Assembly: GCA_029008595.1 (NCBI GenBank)
Contig: JAQXJH010000085.1
Location: 1-53,954 of the forward strand
From: Bacillota bacterium
Lineage (GTDB): Bacteria > Bacillota > Clostridia > Oscillospirales > Acutalibacteraceae
DNA length: 53,954 nt
Direction: 5' to 3'
Below the pieces are notes generated by a model. The model saw only the letters and a list, made by a program, of their open reading frames with translations, was not told the DNA's origin and did no database searches. This document shows, piece after piece, positions 20,492-29,738 of this stretch (the first letter of the stretch is position 1; each line of letters starts with the position of its first letter). A program made the position numbers and the translations under genes.

Positions 20492-21742
20492 TTGGATCTG
20501 TTTGATAAATGCTACGACTTTACCCTGGTCGACGACTGCAAAGCCAAGGGGCTGTATCCCTATTTTCACGAGATCACATCCCGTCAGCACTCCGAGGTAC
20601 AGATGGACGGCCACCGCACCATCATGCTCGGCTCCAACAACTATCTGGGGCTGACGAGCGACGACCGCGTGATCGCCGCCGCGCAGCAGGCAGCCGGCCA
20701 ATTCGGCAGCGGATGCTCCGGTTCCCGTTTCCTGAACGGCACACTTTCACTGCATACACAGCTTGAGCAGGAGCTGGCGCAGTTTTTCGGCAAAGAAGCG
20801 GTCATGACGTTCCCCTCCGGCTTTCAGACGAATCTGGGGATTCTTTCGTCCGTGGTCGGCCGGCACGATGTGATGTTCTTTGACCGGACGAATCACGCCT
20901 CGCTGATCGACGGCGCCCGCCTGAGCTTCGGCAAGCTGGTAAAATACGATCACAACAACATGGATCAGTTGGAGGAGCTGCTGGCCAAATGCCCCGAAAA
21001 CCGCGGCAAGCTGATCGTTGTGGACGGCGTGTTTTCCATGGAGGGCGATCTGGCCGATCTGCCGAATATTACAAGGCTGGCGGAAAAATATCACGCGCGC
21101 GTTATGGTGGACGATTCACACGGCATCGGCACGTTGGGCAAACACGGCCGCGGCGTCGGCGAATATTTCGGTCTGGAAGACAAGATCGATATCCTGATGG
21201 GTACCTTCAGCAAATCCTTTGCAAGCCTCGGCGGATTTTTTGCCAGCCGGGAAAAGGTGATCGATTTTGCGCGCCACACCTCGCGTCCGTTCATCTTTGC
21301 CGCTTCGATGCCCGCCGCAAACGTTGCCTCCGCCATTGAGGCGCTGCATATTCTGCAGCAGGAACCGGAACGCGTTGCACGCGTACAGGAAAACGCCGAA
21401 TACATGCGGCAGGGCTTCCGCCGGCTCGGGATCCCGCACGGCGACAGCACCGCGCCGATCATTCCCGTCAATACCTATGACGATGACCGCACCTTCCTGA
21501 TCACCCGCGCGCTGCTGGATCACGGCGTATTTGTCAATCCCGTGGTCTCGCCGGCCGTCGCCAGAGGTCAGAGCATCCTGCGCACCAGCTATACCGCCAC
21601 CCACACCAAAGAACAGCTGGATTATGCGCTGGAGCAGTTTGATCTGGTGTTCAACCGCCTGTATCCGATCAGCGCCGACGAAGTCGCCGCACTGCAGAAC
21701 GCCCCGGCCGCTGCCGAGCCGGAAGATAATCCTTATCTGTGA
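20492..21742 (+). CDS. alpha-oxoamine synthase, serine palmitoyltransferase-like
   Basis: A 416-residue PLP enzyme of the family that condenses an amino acid with an acyl-CoA (BioF, Kbl, HemA-type ALAS, SPT). The PLP lysine is K241 in GTFSKSFASLGG. The stacking His is H135 (NHASLIDGA), with D207 and H210 in VDDSHGIG. The GTFSKS context and the N-terminal YPYFHEI fit bacterial serine palmitoyltransferases better than BioF or Kbl, which have GTLGKA. The start is a TTG with AAGGAGG eight bases upstream. It is a single gene with its own promoter; no biotin, threonine or heme genes adjoin it. The reaction, 3-oxosphinganine synthesis or another condensation, is not proven. Confidence 0.88.
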   Translation: MDLFDKCYDFTLVDDCKAKGLYPYFHEITSRQHSEVQMDGHRTIMLGSNNYLGLTSDDRVIAAAQQAAGQFGSGCSGSRFLNGTLSLHTQLEQELAQFFGKEAVMTFPSGFQTNLGILSSVVGRHDVMFFDRTNHASLIDGARLSFGKLVKYDHNNMDQLEELLAKCPENRGKLIVVDGVFSMEGDLADLPNITRLAEKYHARVMVDDSHGIGTLGKHGRGVGEYFGLEDKIDILMGTFSKSFASLGGFFASREKVIDFARHTSRPFIFAASMPAANVASAIEALHILQQEPERVARVQENAEYMRQGFRRLGIPHGDSTAPIIPVNTYDDDRTFLITRALLDHGVFVNPVVSPAVARGQSILRTSYTATHTKEQLDYALEQFDLVFNRLYPISADEVAALQNAPAAAEPEDNPYL

Positions 21743-21760
21743 TCGGAAGCATACCGGAAT

Positions 21761-21814
21761 AAAAAGATCCCGCGGATCCTGCCCTGTTTCGGGGCATCAT
21801 CCGCAGGATTTTTC
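21761..21814 (+). terminator. intrinsic terminator after the SPT-like gene
   Basis: A two-tier stem: an outer AGATCCCGCGGAT paired with ATCCGCAGGATT, an inner TGCCC/GGGCA, then T5 on the plus strand. The lipoprotein gene converges from the other side and may use the same hairpin. Confidence 0.8.
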
Positions 21815-21829
21815 CGTATTACGCTCTGA

Positions 21830-22288
21830 TTACGGCGCCTTTTCAAAGGTCAGCGCCTCAAAACAGGCTTCCGCCAGTTCCTGTGAAGTCTCGCAGCCCA
21901 GCAGGATGCCGGTATGCGAATCCTTTACCTTGAGCAGAAAATCGTATTCCGTGCTGTTTTCACCTTCGCAGCGGTAAAAAATATAATCGCTGCCGTCCCG
22001 GTTTCCTTCTTCGATCACCCGGATATTTTCGCCGCCCTCCTGGACTGCGGAAAGATACGCGCTGTAATCCTCCATCGTCAGAAAGATGCCTGTACCGAGC
22101 ACGACGCCGTTTTTTGAAATGAGAAACGGCGACTGCCCGCTCATCTGGCAGCCATCAGTAGTATCCAGCGTGATCCGGATGCTGTCTCCGGTCGCCACCG
22201 AATAGGTCACAGACATATTCGTCCGACAGGCACACAGCAGCACACAGAACAGAACGCCGAGAACAGAGATTCGAAGCACCCGTTTCAT
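21830..22288 (-). CDS. small lipoprotein of unknown function
   Basis: A 152-residue predicted lipoprotein. The signal peptide MKRVLRISVLGVLFCVLLCA precedes the lipid-attachment Cys21. The mature part is one mixed alpha/beta domain without recognisable catalytic motifs. AAGGAA is six to seven bases before the ATG at 22288; a TTG start fifteen bases upstream would overlap this site. It follows ychF by 59 bp on the same strand and probably shares its transcript. I do not recognise the family. Confidence 0.75.
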   Translation of the reverse strand: MKRVLRISVLGVLFCVLLCACRTNMSVTYSVATGDSIRITLDTTDGCQMSGQSPFLISKNGVVLGTGIFLTMEDYSAYLSAVQEGGENIRVIEEGNRDGSDYIFYRCEGENSTEYDFLLKVKDSHTGILLGCETSQELAEACFEALTFEKAP

Positions 22289-22347
22289 AAGAATTCCTTT
22301 CAAAGGCCGCCGGAGACCACAGCACCGTTTTCAGGCGGCCGCGCATT

Positions 22348-23442
22348 TCACACATTGAAGCGGAACAGAACGATATCGCCGTCCTGCATCACATATTCCT
22401 TACCCTCAGAGCGAACCAGCCCTTTTTCTTTGGCTGCCGCCATCGTTCCGCAGGCCATCAGATCGTTATAAGCAACAACCTCTGCGCGGATAAAGCCGCG
22501 TTCAAAATCCGTATGGATCTTGCCTGCTGCCTGCGGCGCTTTGGTGCCGCGGGTGATCGTCCACGCGCGCACCTCCTGCGGGCCTGCCGTCAGGTACGAG
22601 ATCAACCCAAGCAGGCTGTAGCATTCTTTAATCAAACGGTCAAGGCCGGATTCCTTCAGCCCCATATCGCTGAGAAAAACTTCCTTTTCCTCCGGTTCCA
22701 TCCCCGAGATCTCCGCTTCGATCTCGGCGCAGATCGGCAGCACGGCCGCGTGCTCTTCCGCTGCGATCTTTTCCACAACGGCAAGGCAGGGGTTTTCCGC
22801 GATCCCCGCGGAAAAATCCGCTTCGCTGAGGTTTGCGGCATAGATGACCGGCTTATTGGTCAGCAGCGCAATAGACGAAAGAATGGCTGCTTCCTCTTCG
22901 CTGCAGGAAACCGAACGCGCCGGTTTGCCTTCGTTCAGGGCATCGCGCACGCGCTTCAGCAGCTCCAGCTCGGCCTGATATCCCTTATCTCCCTTGAGCA
23001 GCTTCTGCGTTTTATCGATGCGGCGTTCGATCATTTCCAGATCCGAAAGAGCAAGCTCCAGGTTGATGGTCTCAATATCCCGCGCGGGGTCGATGCTGCC
23101 GTCCACATGGACGATATCATCGTTCACAAAGCAGCGCACCACATGGACGATCGCGTCCACCTCACGGATATTGGCCAGAAATTTATTGCCGAGGCCTTCG
23201 CCTTTGCTCGCCCCGCGCACCAGCCCCGCAATATCGACAAACTCGATGGTGGCCGGCGTATATTTTTCCGGATGGTACAGCTCCGCAAGGCGATCCAGCC
23301 GCTCGTCCGGCACCGCAACGACGCCGACGTTCGGCTCGATGGTGCAGAACGGATAATTTGCGGACTGCGCGCCCGCGTTGGTAATGGCATTGAACAGTGT
23401 GCTTTTGCCGACGTTCGGCAGCCCGACGATACCAAGCTTCAT
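22348..23442 (-). CDS. ychF: redox- and ribosome-associated ATPase/GTPase YchF
   Basis: OLA1/YchF-family P-loop protein of 364 residues. G1 is GLPNVGKST (about 7-15), the switch region is DIAGLVRGASKGEGLG, and the G4 position reads NKPVIYAANL instead of NKxD, which explains the family's preference for ATP. A coiled coil (about 130-200) and the C-terminal TGS domain ending in DGDIVLFRFNV complete the fold. The family binds ribosomes and affects stress responses. AAGGAG lies eight bases before the ATG at 23442. The promoter is at 23491-23519. Confidence 0.96.
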   Translation of the reverse strand: MKLGIVGLPNVGKSTLFNAITNAGAQSANYPFCTIEPNVGVVAVPDERLDRLAELYHPEKYTPATIEFVDIAGLVRGASKGEGLGNKFLANIREVDAIVHVVRCFVNDDIVHVDGSIDPARDIETINLELALSDLEMIERRIDKTQKLLKGDKGYQAELELLKRVRDALNEGKPARSVSCSEEEAAILSSIALLTNKPVIYAANLSEADFSAGIAENPCLAVVEKIAAEEHAAVLPICAEIEAEISGMEPEEKEVFLSDMGLKESGLDRLIKECYSLLGLISYLTAGPQEVRAWTITRGTKAPQAAGKIHTDFERGFIRAEVVAYNDLMACGTMAAAKEKGLVRSEGKEYVMQDGDIVLFRFNV

Positions 23443-23490
23443 TGTAAAAACTCCTTTATTCAAAACGATCCGTTAAAATTTTCTCTGCTC

Positions 23491-23519
23491 ATTTTAGCAC
23501 AAGACCGCGCTCTGCGCAA
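23491..23519 (-). promoter_or_regulatory. promoter of ychF
   Basis: Minus-strand TTGCGC (23514-23519), 17-base spacer, TAAAAT (23491-23496). The 308-bp gap 23443-23751 also carries the divergent promoter at 23579-23607. Confidence 0.6.
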
Positions 23520-23578
23520 GGGCATCCTTCCGGACGGAAAGCGGGGCGCGGTTTTGCCCTTTTCCGTCCAAATTTCCG

Positions 23579-23607
23579 TTGTCTTGCGGTCTTCCGCCTG
23601 CTATAAT
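23579..23607 (+). promoter_or_regulatory. promoter of the PHP-phosphoesterase gene
   Basis: TTGTCT (23579-23584), 17-base spacer, consensus TATAAT (23602-23607). The leader to the ATG at 23752 would be about 138 nt. Confidence 0.65.
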
Positions 23608-23751
23608 AAAGTCATCCCCGGTTTTTGTGCCTGCGGTCTTCTCCGTTCCTCTGCGGGAAAACCGGCAAAGCTCCTGCTGCCCCGTTTTTCGCAGCGGCAG
23701 AAGATCCGGCTGCGCACAGAGCCAAATTGATCGGAAAAGGAAGGATCGCTC

Positions 23752-24669
23752 ATGATCATTCGTCAAAATGCATTTGCAGGAACGGAAAAAATGCTGAAGG
23801 GCGGGCTGCACTGCCACACCACGCGCTCGGACGGAAGCGGAACACCGGAAGAGGTGATCCGGCTTCACGCGGCAAAAGGATACGATTTTCTGGCGCTCAC
23901 CGATCATCGGATCTATAACCGCCGCAGCTTTGCGCCGGAAACGGGTCTGACGATCCTGCCGGGAATGGAGGTCGACGCCGACCTGACCGGCATCGCCCAC
24001 GGGTTCCGCTGTTTTCACACCGTCTGCATCGGGCCGGACGACGCAACAAACGGCTTTGCGCAGGATGATACCGTCGAAGTCTGCAACGTTTCCTGCCAGC
24101 AGGAATATCAGCCGTATCTGGATCGGATCCATCAGAACAACAATCTGACATTTTACTGCCATCCGGAGTGGAGCGGTACGCCTGCGCGCTGGTTTGACCG
24201 GCTTCAGGGCAATTTCGCCATGGAGATCTGGAACAGCGGCAGCGTGATCGAAAACGACATGGACGCAAACGCTGCCTGTTGGGATGAGCTGTTGGGGCAG
24301 GGAATGCGTATTTTCGGCGTTGCTACGGACGACGGCCATTCCATGGATCATCACGGACACGGCTGGGTTATGGTACGTTCGGCAAACCGTGTGCCGGATA
24401 TTCTGCAGGCGCTGCAGCAGGGCGCCTTCTATTCCTCCTGCGGGCCGGTGATCCGTGATTTTTATGTGGAGGACGGGGTCGCGCACCTTCTCTGCGAACC
24501 GTGTGAACAGATCCAGTTCCTTTCGGATGCCCACCCCACGGTCGTGATCCGCGGAAATGGACTGACATGCGCAGAGCTTGACCTGAACGGCGACTATCCT
24601 TATGTCCGCTGCTCTGTGATTGGTGCCGACGGCCGCCGCGCCTGGACAAATCCGATCTTTCTGCGCTGA
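23752..24669 (+). CDS. PHP-domain metal-dependent phosphoesterase
   Basis: A 305-residue protein with the PHP metal centre: H20 and H22 (GLHCHTTRSDGSG), D27, H52 (LTDHR), E73 (GMEVDAD), a later CHPEW and a C-terminal TDDGHSMDHHGHG. PHP proteins hydrolyse phosphoesters with two or three metals; the substrate here is unknown (nucleotides or sugar phosphates are typical). After about residue 230 a short beta-rich tail (YPYVRCSVIGADGRRAWTNP) matches the ending seen in stand-alone PHP proteins annotated for carbohydrate or phosphate metabolism. AAAAGGAAGGA precedes the ATG. The next gene follows after 69 bp without a terminator, so they are likely co-transcribed. Confidence 0.88.
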   Translation: MIIRQNAFAGTEKMLKGGLHCHTTRSDGSGTPEEVIRLHAAKGYDFLALTDHRIYNRRSFAPETGLTILPGMEVDADLTGIAHGFRCFHTVCIGPDDATNGFAQDDTVEVCNVSCQQEYQPYLDRIHQNNNLTFYCHPEWSGTPARWFDRLQGNFAMEIWNSGSVIENDMDANAACWDELLGQGMRIFGVATDDGHSMDHHGHGWVMVRSANRVPDILQALQQGAFYSSCGPVIRDFYVEDGVAHLLCEPCEQIQFLSDAHPTVVIRGNGLTCAELDLNGDYPYVRCSVIGADGRRAWTNPIFLR

Positions 24670-24738
24670 AGCATCTTCTCCGGTTATTTGATGCGGTTCG
24701 CCGGGATCCAAAAACGTTGGAAAAGAGGGGATCCATTT

Positions 24739-26202
24739 ATGACGGAAGTCAAACTGAGAAAACAGAGGAATATTTTTCTCTCTGCTGCCGCTGCCTTTCT
24801 GCTGTTTGGAACCGTTCTTGTCTGTCTGATGGGAACTCCGCCAAAGCTGTTCGGCAGAATTGTTCCGCCGCAGTCATACCCCGTTTCAAAAAACAGGCCG
24901 CAAACGGTTATCAATTGGCAGTACGGATGCACCGCTTTCGGCCGCTTTCCATCCATTTCTGATGACGAGCTTCTTTATCGGTCTGCGGCAGTTGTAACCG
25001 GCGTCGTTGAGTCTGTCGAATCTGCTGTGGTTTATAATATCGCAGAGATTGGTTGGCGCTTCACGTTTGTCCGTTTCCGCATTGAAGAATCTCTCTGCGG
25101 AGAACTGCAGCCCGGCAGCCAAATCGAAATTCTTTATCGCGGTACGGCAGGGGAAGATCCTAACCCGGCCGCAAATATCAAAAACGACGCCGCATTTTAT
25201 CCCGGGGAAGGAGAACGCCTGCTGTTTGTACTCAAGGATATGTCTCTTTATTCCCATTACGGGACAGCCGCAAATGCGATCGAAGTGACCGCTGCCGTCT
25301 CCCGCAAACTGCCTGTTTATGAACCGGCGGATGTTTCGGTCGGCGTCCGAACCGTTGCTGCAGACGGAACTCTCGGTCTTCGCGTAATGCCGGACGATTC
25401 CACTCCGCTGAGCGCTCTTCCGCTCTTCGAATACAAAACCGTTGACGATCTGCGCGCTGCTATGCCGGACTTGCGCAAAAGCGCCGAAGCGTATGCCGCC
25501 GCATATCCTCTGCCTGAACCTTACGAAGCCGACCCGGAAGCGATCGATCGCATCATACAGGAGTATCAGGTCGGGTCGGTGAATGAAAAAGCATATCTGC
25601 AAAAAATAGAAAATGCTTTTCTCGGCGTTGTCGGCGAGCCGTCATATCATTTATACTGTCGTTCTCAGAACGGAGATGATTCCTGGTGTACCGTTATTCC
25701 CGTTCTGGTCGAGCGTTCTCTGTATGGAAGCCTGAAACCCGGTCAGATCGTTCATTTGTATCTCTATGGCGGAGATCCGTCCGATCCGTATGCCGCCTTT
25801 TCTGATCATATATCCTCGTTTCTTTATCCGGCTAAAAGGGGCGACCGTGTCCTGCTGACCACCCGCGATTTCCGGGATGATTTTCAGAAGCACGAAGGCT
25901 CCGCTTTTGCTGAACATATCTGGGTCAGGTCCAATTATATTCTGCAGAACGATCCCTATCCGCTGCATCTCCCGTGCAATCTTACGAATTGTCTGATGCA
26001 GTATGCCGATCACGATGGTACCCTGCACTATTATTACGATCTTTCTGCGCACGGCTATGCAGAAAGCAATATTCCTCTTTCGCAATACGGAACCGTCGAT
26101 GAACTTGCCGCTGCGCTGCCCCGTCTGATCGAAGAATCCGGCGGCTCCTATTCCCAAAACGATGCGTCCTCCGCGATGTCCTCCGCGCCCCCTTCCGACT
26201 GA
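24739..26202 (+). CDS. membrane-anchored protein with two homologous halves, unknown function
   Basis: A 487-residue protein with one N-terminal transmembrane segment (about 12-32) and a large extracytoplasmic part. Two halves resemble each other. Half one (about 83-245) has VVTGVVESV, then RIEESLCGELQPGSQIEILY, GEGERLLFVLKD and finally TVDDLRAAMPDL. Half two (about 293-463) has FLGVVGE, then LVERSLYGSLKPGQIVHLYL, KRGDRVLLTTRD and TVDELAAALPRL. An internal duplication is therefore visible. The start at 24739 follows AGAGGGG by about 8 bases; an in-frame ATG at 24688 lacks a site. I do not recognise the family. Its base use is somewhat more AT-rich than its neighbours. Confidence 0.8.
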   Translation: MTEVKLRKQRNIFLSAAAAFLLFGTVLVCLMGTPPKLFGRIVPPQSYPVSKNRPQTVINWQYGCTAFGRFPSISDDELLYRSAAVVTGVVESVESAVVYNIAEIGWRFTFVRFRIEESLCGELQPGSQIEILYRGTAGEDPNPAANIKNDAAFYPGEGERLLFVLKDMSLYSHYGTAANAIEVTAAVSRKLPVYEPADVSVGVRTVAADGTLGLRVMPDDSTPLSALPLFEYKTVDDLRAAMPDLRKSAEAYAAAYPLPEPYEADPEAIDRIIQEYQVGSVNEKAYLQKIENAFLGVVGEPSYHLYCRSQNGDDSWCTVIPVLVERSLYGSLKPGQIVHLYLYGGDPSDPYAAFSDHISSFLYPAKRGDRVLLTTRDFRDDFQKHEGSAFAEHIWVRSNYILQNDPYPLHLPCNLTNCLMQYADHDGTLHYYYDLSAHGYAESNIPLSQYGTVDELAAALPRLIEESGGSYSQNDASSAMSSAPPSD

Positions 26203-26217
26203 TTTTCCGCATAAAAA

Positions 26218-26255
26218 AAACGCCTGTATCCTTTTTGGGGGATACGGGCGTTTTT
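26218..26255. terminator. bidirectional terminator of the alpha operon and the plus-strand pair
   Basis: A 14-bp stem with one G-U position (AAACGCCTGTATCC, 26218-26231, with 26240-26253) and an 8-base loop. The minus strand continues into eight T, ending the ribosomal operon after rplQ; the plus strand continues into five T. Confidence 0.9.
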
Positions 26256-26283
26256 CATCTGTTCATTCTGCGTCTGCGAACAC

Positions 26284-26625
26284 TCAGACAAGCTCAATGA
26301 TCGCCATTTCCGCAGCGTCTCCGCGGCGGGTACCGGTTTTCAGAACGCGGGTATAGCCGCCGTTCTTTTCGGCATATTTGGGGGCGATTTCATCAAACAG
26401 CTTCTTGACCACAGCTTCCTTCGTGATGACGGAATGGGCCAGACGCTTATTGTGCAGATTGTTTTCTTTCGCAATCGTGATCAGTTTTTCGGTGAGGGCG
26501 CTCACTTCTTTTGCACGGGTGACGGTCGTTTCAATTTTGCCGTTCTCGAGCAGGTAAGTGACCAGGCCTCTGAGCATCGCCAGTCTGTGGGCGGTGGGTC
26601 TTCCGAGTTTTCTGGTTCCTGGCAT
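26284..26625 (-). CDS. rplQ: ribosomal protein L17
   Basis: Large-subunit protein L17, 113 residues. It begins [20 protein letters not shown] and contains [14 protein letters not shown] and the C-terminal [20 protein letters not shown], all diagnostic. It lies near the peptide exit tunnel in bacterial ribosomes. It is the last gene of the alpha operon, 34 bp after rpoA, and the terminator at 26218-26255 follows its stop by about 30 bp. Confidence 0.98.
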   Translation of the reverse strand: MPGTRKLGRPTAHRLAMLRGLVTYLLENGKIETTVTRAKEVSALTEKLITIAKENNLHNKRLAHSVITKEAVVKKLFDEIAPKYAEKNGGYTRVLKTGTRRGDAAEMAIIELV

Positions 26626-26659
26626 CGAATTTCACTCCTTTACCAATTTATACGCAGGC

Positions 26660-27613
26660 TTATTCCTCTTCCTTGCGCAGATCAAACCCAAGGTTGTTCA
26701 GCTTCTGAATAACCTCTTCCAAGGACTTGCGGCCAAGGTTGCGCACCTTCATCATATCGTCCTCGGACTTGTTTATCAAATCCTCTACGGTGTTGATCCC
26801 TGCGCGCTTCAGGCAGTTGAAGGAGCGGACGGAAAGATCCAGCTCTTCAATTGTCATCTCCAGCACCTTTTCCTTATCTTTGTTGTCTTTTTCGACCATG
26901 ATTTCGGCATTGCTGCCCTTGTCTGAAAGATCGACAAACAGATTCAGATGCTCGGTGAGAATTTTTGCGGCAAGAGAAACAGCCTCTTGAGGGGTGATCG
27001 TACCATTGGTCCAGACCTCGATCGTGAGCTTGTCATAATCGGTAATCTGGCCGACACGGGTATTTTCCACGGTATAATTGACCTTGGAAACAGGCGTGTA
27101 GATAGAATCCACCGGCAGAACGCCGATCACGCTGTTGGGCATATTCTGCTTGTTGCGTTCACCCGAAACATAGCCGCGGCCTTTGTCCAGCGAGATCTCC
27201 ATATAGAGCTTTGCGCCCTCGCCAAGGGTGGCAATATGCATTTCGGGGTTGAGGATCTCCACTTCGCTGTCGCACTTGATGTTGGCAGCCGTTACCTCGC
27301 ACGGGCCTTCCGCATCGATGATAACGGTTTTTGGGCCATCGCAGTGCAGCTTGGCGGTGAGACCTTTGATGTTCAGAACGATCTCGGTCACATCTTCCTT
27401 CACACCGGGGATCGTGGAAAACTCATGCAGAACGCCGTCAATCTTGATGGACGTGACCGCATGGCCCGGCAGGGAGGAAAGCAGAACTCTTCTCAGGCTG
27501 TTGCCCAGCGTAATGCCGAAGCCGCGTTCCAGCGGCTCAACAACGAATCTGCCGTAGGTTCCGTCAGGGGAGAGGTCTTGCGTTTCGATTCTGGGTTTCT
27601 CTATCTCAATCAT
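26660..27613 (-). CDS. rpoA: RNA polymerase subunit alpha
   Basis: RNA polymerase alpha, 317 residues. The N-terminal assembly domain begins [10 protein letters not shown] and includes [20 protein letters not shown], the beta-contact region. The C-terminal domain (about 250-310) has the helix-hairpin-helix [20 protein letters not shown] and [13 protein letters not shown], which contacts UP elements and regulators. GGAGG is about 8 bases upstream. It follows rpsD after a 149-bp gap with a stem-loop, larger than other gaps in this operon. Confidence 0.98.
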   Translation of the reverse strand: MIEIEKPRIETQDLSPDGTYGRFVVEPLERGFGITLGNSLRRVLLSSLPGHAVTSIKIDGVLHEFSTIPGVKEDVTEIVLNIKGLTAKLHCDGPKTVIIDAEGPCEVTAANIKCDSEVEILNPEMHIATLGEGAKLYMEISLDKGRGYVSGERNKQNMPNSVIGVLPVDSIYTPVSKVNYTVENTRVGQITDYDKLTIEVWTNGTITPQEAVSLAAKILTEHLNLFVDLSDKGSNAEIMVEKDNKDKEKVLEMTIEELDLSVRSFNCLKRAGINTVEDLINKSEDDMMKVRNLGRKSLEEVIQKLNNLGFDLRKEEE

Positions 27614-27652
27614 TTGCGAACCTCCTTGACAAGAAAATTTGTCTGATACGAG

Positions 27653-27694
27653 GCTTTCTCCGGGGATCTGCCTCAGACAGCCGCCCCCGGAAGC
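27653..27694 (-). repeat. stem-loop in the rpsD-rpoA gap
   Basis: On the minus strand GCTT plus CCGGGG pair with CCCCGG plus AAGC, a 10-bp stem with a 3-nt bulge and a long loop, 40 bp before the rpoA start. No U-run follows. It could be an RNA-processing site or a protein-binding structure; nothing decides. Confidence 0.35.
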
Positions 27695-27762
27695 CCGTAC
27701 TTATGATGCCGCACCGCAGAAGAGCTGCCAAAGCGTGCCGGTCTGCGGCGTTTTGTCCGGCA

Positions 27763-28389
27763 TTATTTGGAGTAAAGCTCAACGATGAGAGTTTCTTCAA
27801 CCGCAAGATCGATATCCGAACGTTCGGGAACGGCAATGATCTTTGCTTCGTTGGTCTGGCGGTTCAGGTCGAGCCACTTCGGCACCGGGCGGGAGCCGTT
27901 GGCTTCCAGAACAGCCTTCATCTTGTCGCTGCCGGCGGTCTTTTCCTTGATCGTCAGCACCTCGCCGACCTTCGTCAGGTAAGACGGAATATCGACGCGC
28001 TTGCCGTTGATGCAGAAATGGCCGTGGGTAACGAGCTGGCGCGCTTCCGCACGGGAGCTGGCCCAGCCCAGGCGGTAAACAACATTGTCCAGACGGCTCT
28101 CCAGCAGGAAGAGCAGGTTTTCGCCCGCTTTGCCTTCCTTGCGGGTCGCAAGGTCGTAATAATGTCTGAACTGGCTTTCGAGCACGCCGTAATAGCGGCG
28201 GGTCATCTGCTTGGCGCGCAGCTGAACACCGTATTCGGAGTTCTTTTTGCGGCCCTGGCCATGCTGGCCGGGAGCGTAGGCTCTGCGTGCAATTGCGCAT
28301 TTATCAGTATAGCATCTGTCGCCTTTGAGGAAAAGCTTCTGGCCTTCGCGGCGGCAAAGTCTGCAGACAGCACCAGTATATCTTGCCAT
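27763..28389 (-). CDS. rpsD: ribosomal protein S4
   Basis: Small-subunit assembly protein S4, 208 residues. The N-terminus carries the cysteine-rich zinc form: CRLCRREG, then [10 protein letters not shown]. The S4 RNA-binding domain (about 95-155) has [20 protein letters not shown]. Here rpsD sits inside the alpha operon, unlike in Bacillus subtilis where it stands alone. It is 32 bp after rpsK and starts with ATG after an AGGAGG-type site. Confidence 0.98.
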   Translation of the reverse strand: MARYTGAVCRLCRREGQKLFLKGDRCYTDKCAIARRAYAPGQHGQGRKKNSEYGVQLRAKQMTRRYYGVLESQFRHYYDLATRKEGKAGENLLFLLESRLDNVVYRLGWASSRAEARQLVTHGHFCINGKRVDIPSYLTKVGEVLTIKEKTAGSDKMKAVLEANGSRPVPKWLDLNRQTNEAKIIAVPERSDIDLAVEETLIVELYSK

Positions 28390-28420
28390 TTTGGGTTACA
28401 CCTCCTGAATTTTCAAAGTA

Positions 28421-28822
28421 TCAGACGCGTCTTCTCTTCGGAGGACGGCATCCGTTGTGGGGGATCGGGGTAACGTCCTTGATCATGCTGACCTCAAGGC
28501 CGGCAGACTGCAGAGCACGGATGGCGGCTTCACGGCCGGCGCCCGGGCCCTTGACGTAAACTTCGACCGATTTCATACCGTGCTCCATCGCAGCCTTGGC
28601 AGCGGTTTCGGCAGCGGTCTGAGCGGCAAACGGAGTGGATTTTCTCGATCCGCGGAAGCCCAGCTCACCGGAGCTTGCCCAAGAAACGGCATTGCCCTGT
28701 ACATCGGTGATAGTGACGATCGTATTGTTGAAGGTAGACTGAATGTGAGCGGCGCCGCGCTCAATGTTTTTGCGTTCGCGGCGGCGGACAACAGCCTTCT
28801 TGCCCTTTGTAGCTTGTGCCAT
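28421..28822 (-). CDS. rpsK: ribosomal protein S11
   Basis: Small-subunit platform protein S11, 133 residues. It contains [34 protein letters not shown], the Gly/Arg turn [13 protein letters not shown] and the C-terminal [18 protein letters not shown], all conserved. The N-terminus has a short basic extension. It is 20 bp after rpsM in the usual order. Confidence 0.98.
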   Translation of the reverse strand: MAQATKGKKAVVRRRERKNIERGAAHIQSTFNNTIVTITDVQGNAVSWASSGELGFRGSRKSTPFAAQTAAETAAKAAMEHGMKSVEVYVKGPGAGREAAIRALQSAGLEVSMIKDVTPIPHNGCRPPKRRRV

Positions 28823-28841
28823 TTAACGTTTCCCTCCTCGC

Positions 28842-29210
28842 TTATTTCTTCTTGTTCGCAATCGTCTTCTTCGGTCCCTTGCGGGTACGCGCGTTCGTTT
28901 TGGAACGCTGACCGCGAACCGGCAGACCCTTGCGGTGACGGACACCGCGATAGCATCCGATCTCGATCAGTCTCTTGATATCGAACGCAGTGTCACGGCG
29001 AAGATCGCCTTCCACGTGGCAGTGCTTGTCGATATATTCACGAAGCTTGGAAACATCGTCTTCGTTCAGGTCTCTGACTCTGGTGTCAGGATTCACACCC
29101 GTCGCGGCAAGAATGTCGCTGGCGGTTTTGCGGCCGATGCCATAGATATAGGTGAGTCCGATTTCGACTCTTTTATCTCTCGGCAGGTCAACTCCGGCTA
29201 TACGAGCCAT
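28842..29210 (-). CDS. rpsM: ribosomal protein S13
   Basis: Small-subunit head protein S13, 122 residues. It begins [20 protein letters not shown], with [13 protein letters not shown] in the helix-two-turn-helix and the basic tail [20 protein letters not shown]. It contacts the P-site tRNA and the large subunit. It lies 37 bp after rpmJ in the canonical gene order. Confidence 0.98.
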   Translation of the reverse strand: MARIAGVDLPRDKRVEIGLTYIYGIGRKTASDILAATGVNPDTRVRDLNEDDVSKLREYIDKHCHVEGDLRRDTAFDIKRLIEIGCYRGVRHRKGLPVRGQRSKTNARTRKGPKKTIANKKK

Positions 29211-29247
29211 TTTGCTTGCACCTCCATGTTATCGGTTTGCGCGGGTA

Positions 29248-29361
29248 TTACCCCTGGCGCTGTTTGTGCTTCGGATTTTCACAGATGACCATCACTTTGC
29301 CCTTGCGTTTGATGATCTTGCACTTTTCGCAAATTTTCTTGACAGAAGGTCTGACTTTCAT
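29248..29361 (-). CDS. rpmJ: ribosomal protein L36
   Basis: A 37-residue protein, [20 protein letters not shown] followed by [17 protein letters not shown]. It carries the zinc set C-x2-C-x12-C-x4-H, so it is the zinc-binding form. It is too short for standard length filters but sits exactly in the expected slot between infA and rpsM, with AGGAGG about 8 bases before the ATG. Confidence 0.97.
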   Translation of the reverse strand: MKVRPSVKKICEKCKIIKRKGKVMVICENPKHKQRQG

Positions 29362-29388
29362 TTGTGATTACCTCCTTTTTCGGTTCAA

Positions 29389-29607
29389 TCACTTGGAGCG
29401 CCATGTAATACGGCCTTTGTTCAGGTCGTACGGCGACATTTCCACGGTGACCTTATCTCCGGGAAGGATGCGGATGAAATTCATGCGCAGCTTGCCGGAA
29501 ATATGCGCTAAAATTTTGTGTCCGTTTTGAAGCTCTACCTGAAAGGTTGCGTTGGGCAGCGCTTCCACCACAACGCCCTCCAGCTCGATCATGTCTTGTT
29601 TCGACAA
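29389..29607 (-). CDS. infA: translation initiation factor IF-1
   Basis: Initiation factor 1, 72 residues, an OB-fold protein that binds the ribosomal A site. It reads [20 protein letters not shown] then [20 protein letters not shown], matching the family over its whole length. The start codon is TTG with GAGGAGG seven bases upstream; the internal ATG at residue 6 would truncate the conserved N-terminus. It follows map after about 131 bp that contain no further gene; a KOW-domain gene often found here is missing. Confidence 0.97.
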   Translation of the reverse strand: MSKQDMIELEGVVVEALPNATFQVELQNGHKILAHISGKLRMNFIRILPGDKVTVEMSPYDLNKGRITWRSK

Positions 29608-29738
29608 AAAGATTCCTCCTCATGTGTCGCAGCGGGCGGGAAAAAGCTCCCCGCAGGGCACTGCGGATTTCACAATTTGCTGCCATCGATCTCCGGCGGG
29701 GCATCCCCTGCCCGGAAAACCGCCGTCCGCGCTCCCGC

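Noticed and set aside
29608-29738. KOW-domain RNA-binding gene between map and infA
   Set aside because: Often present here in Bacillota, but no open frame with a start and ribosome binding site exists; only small hairpins are seen.
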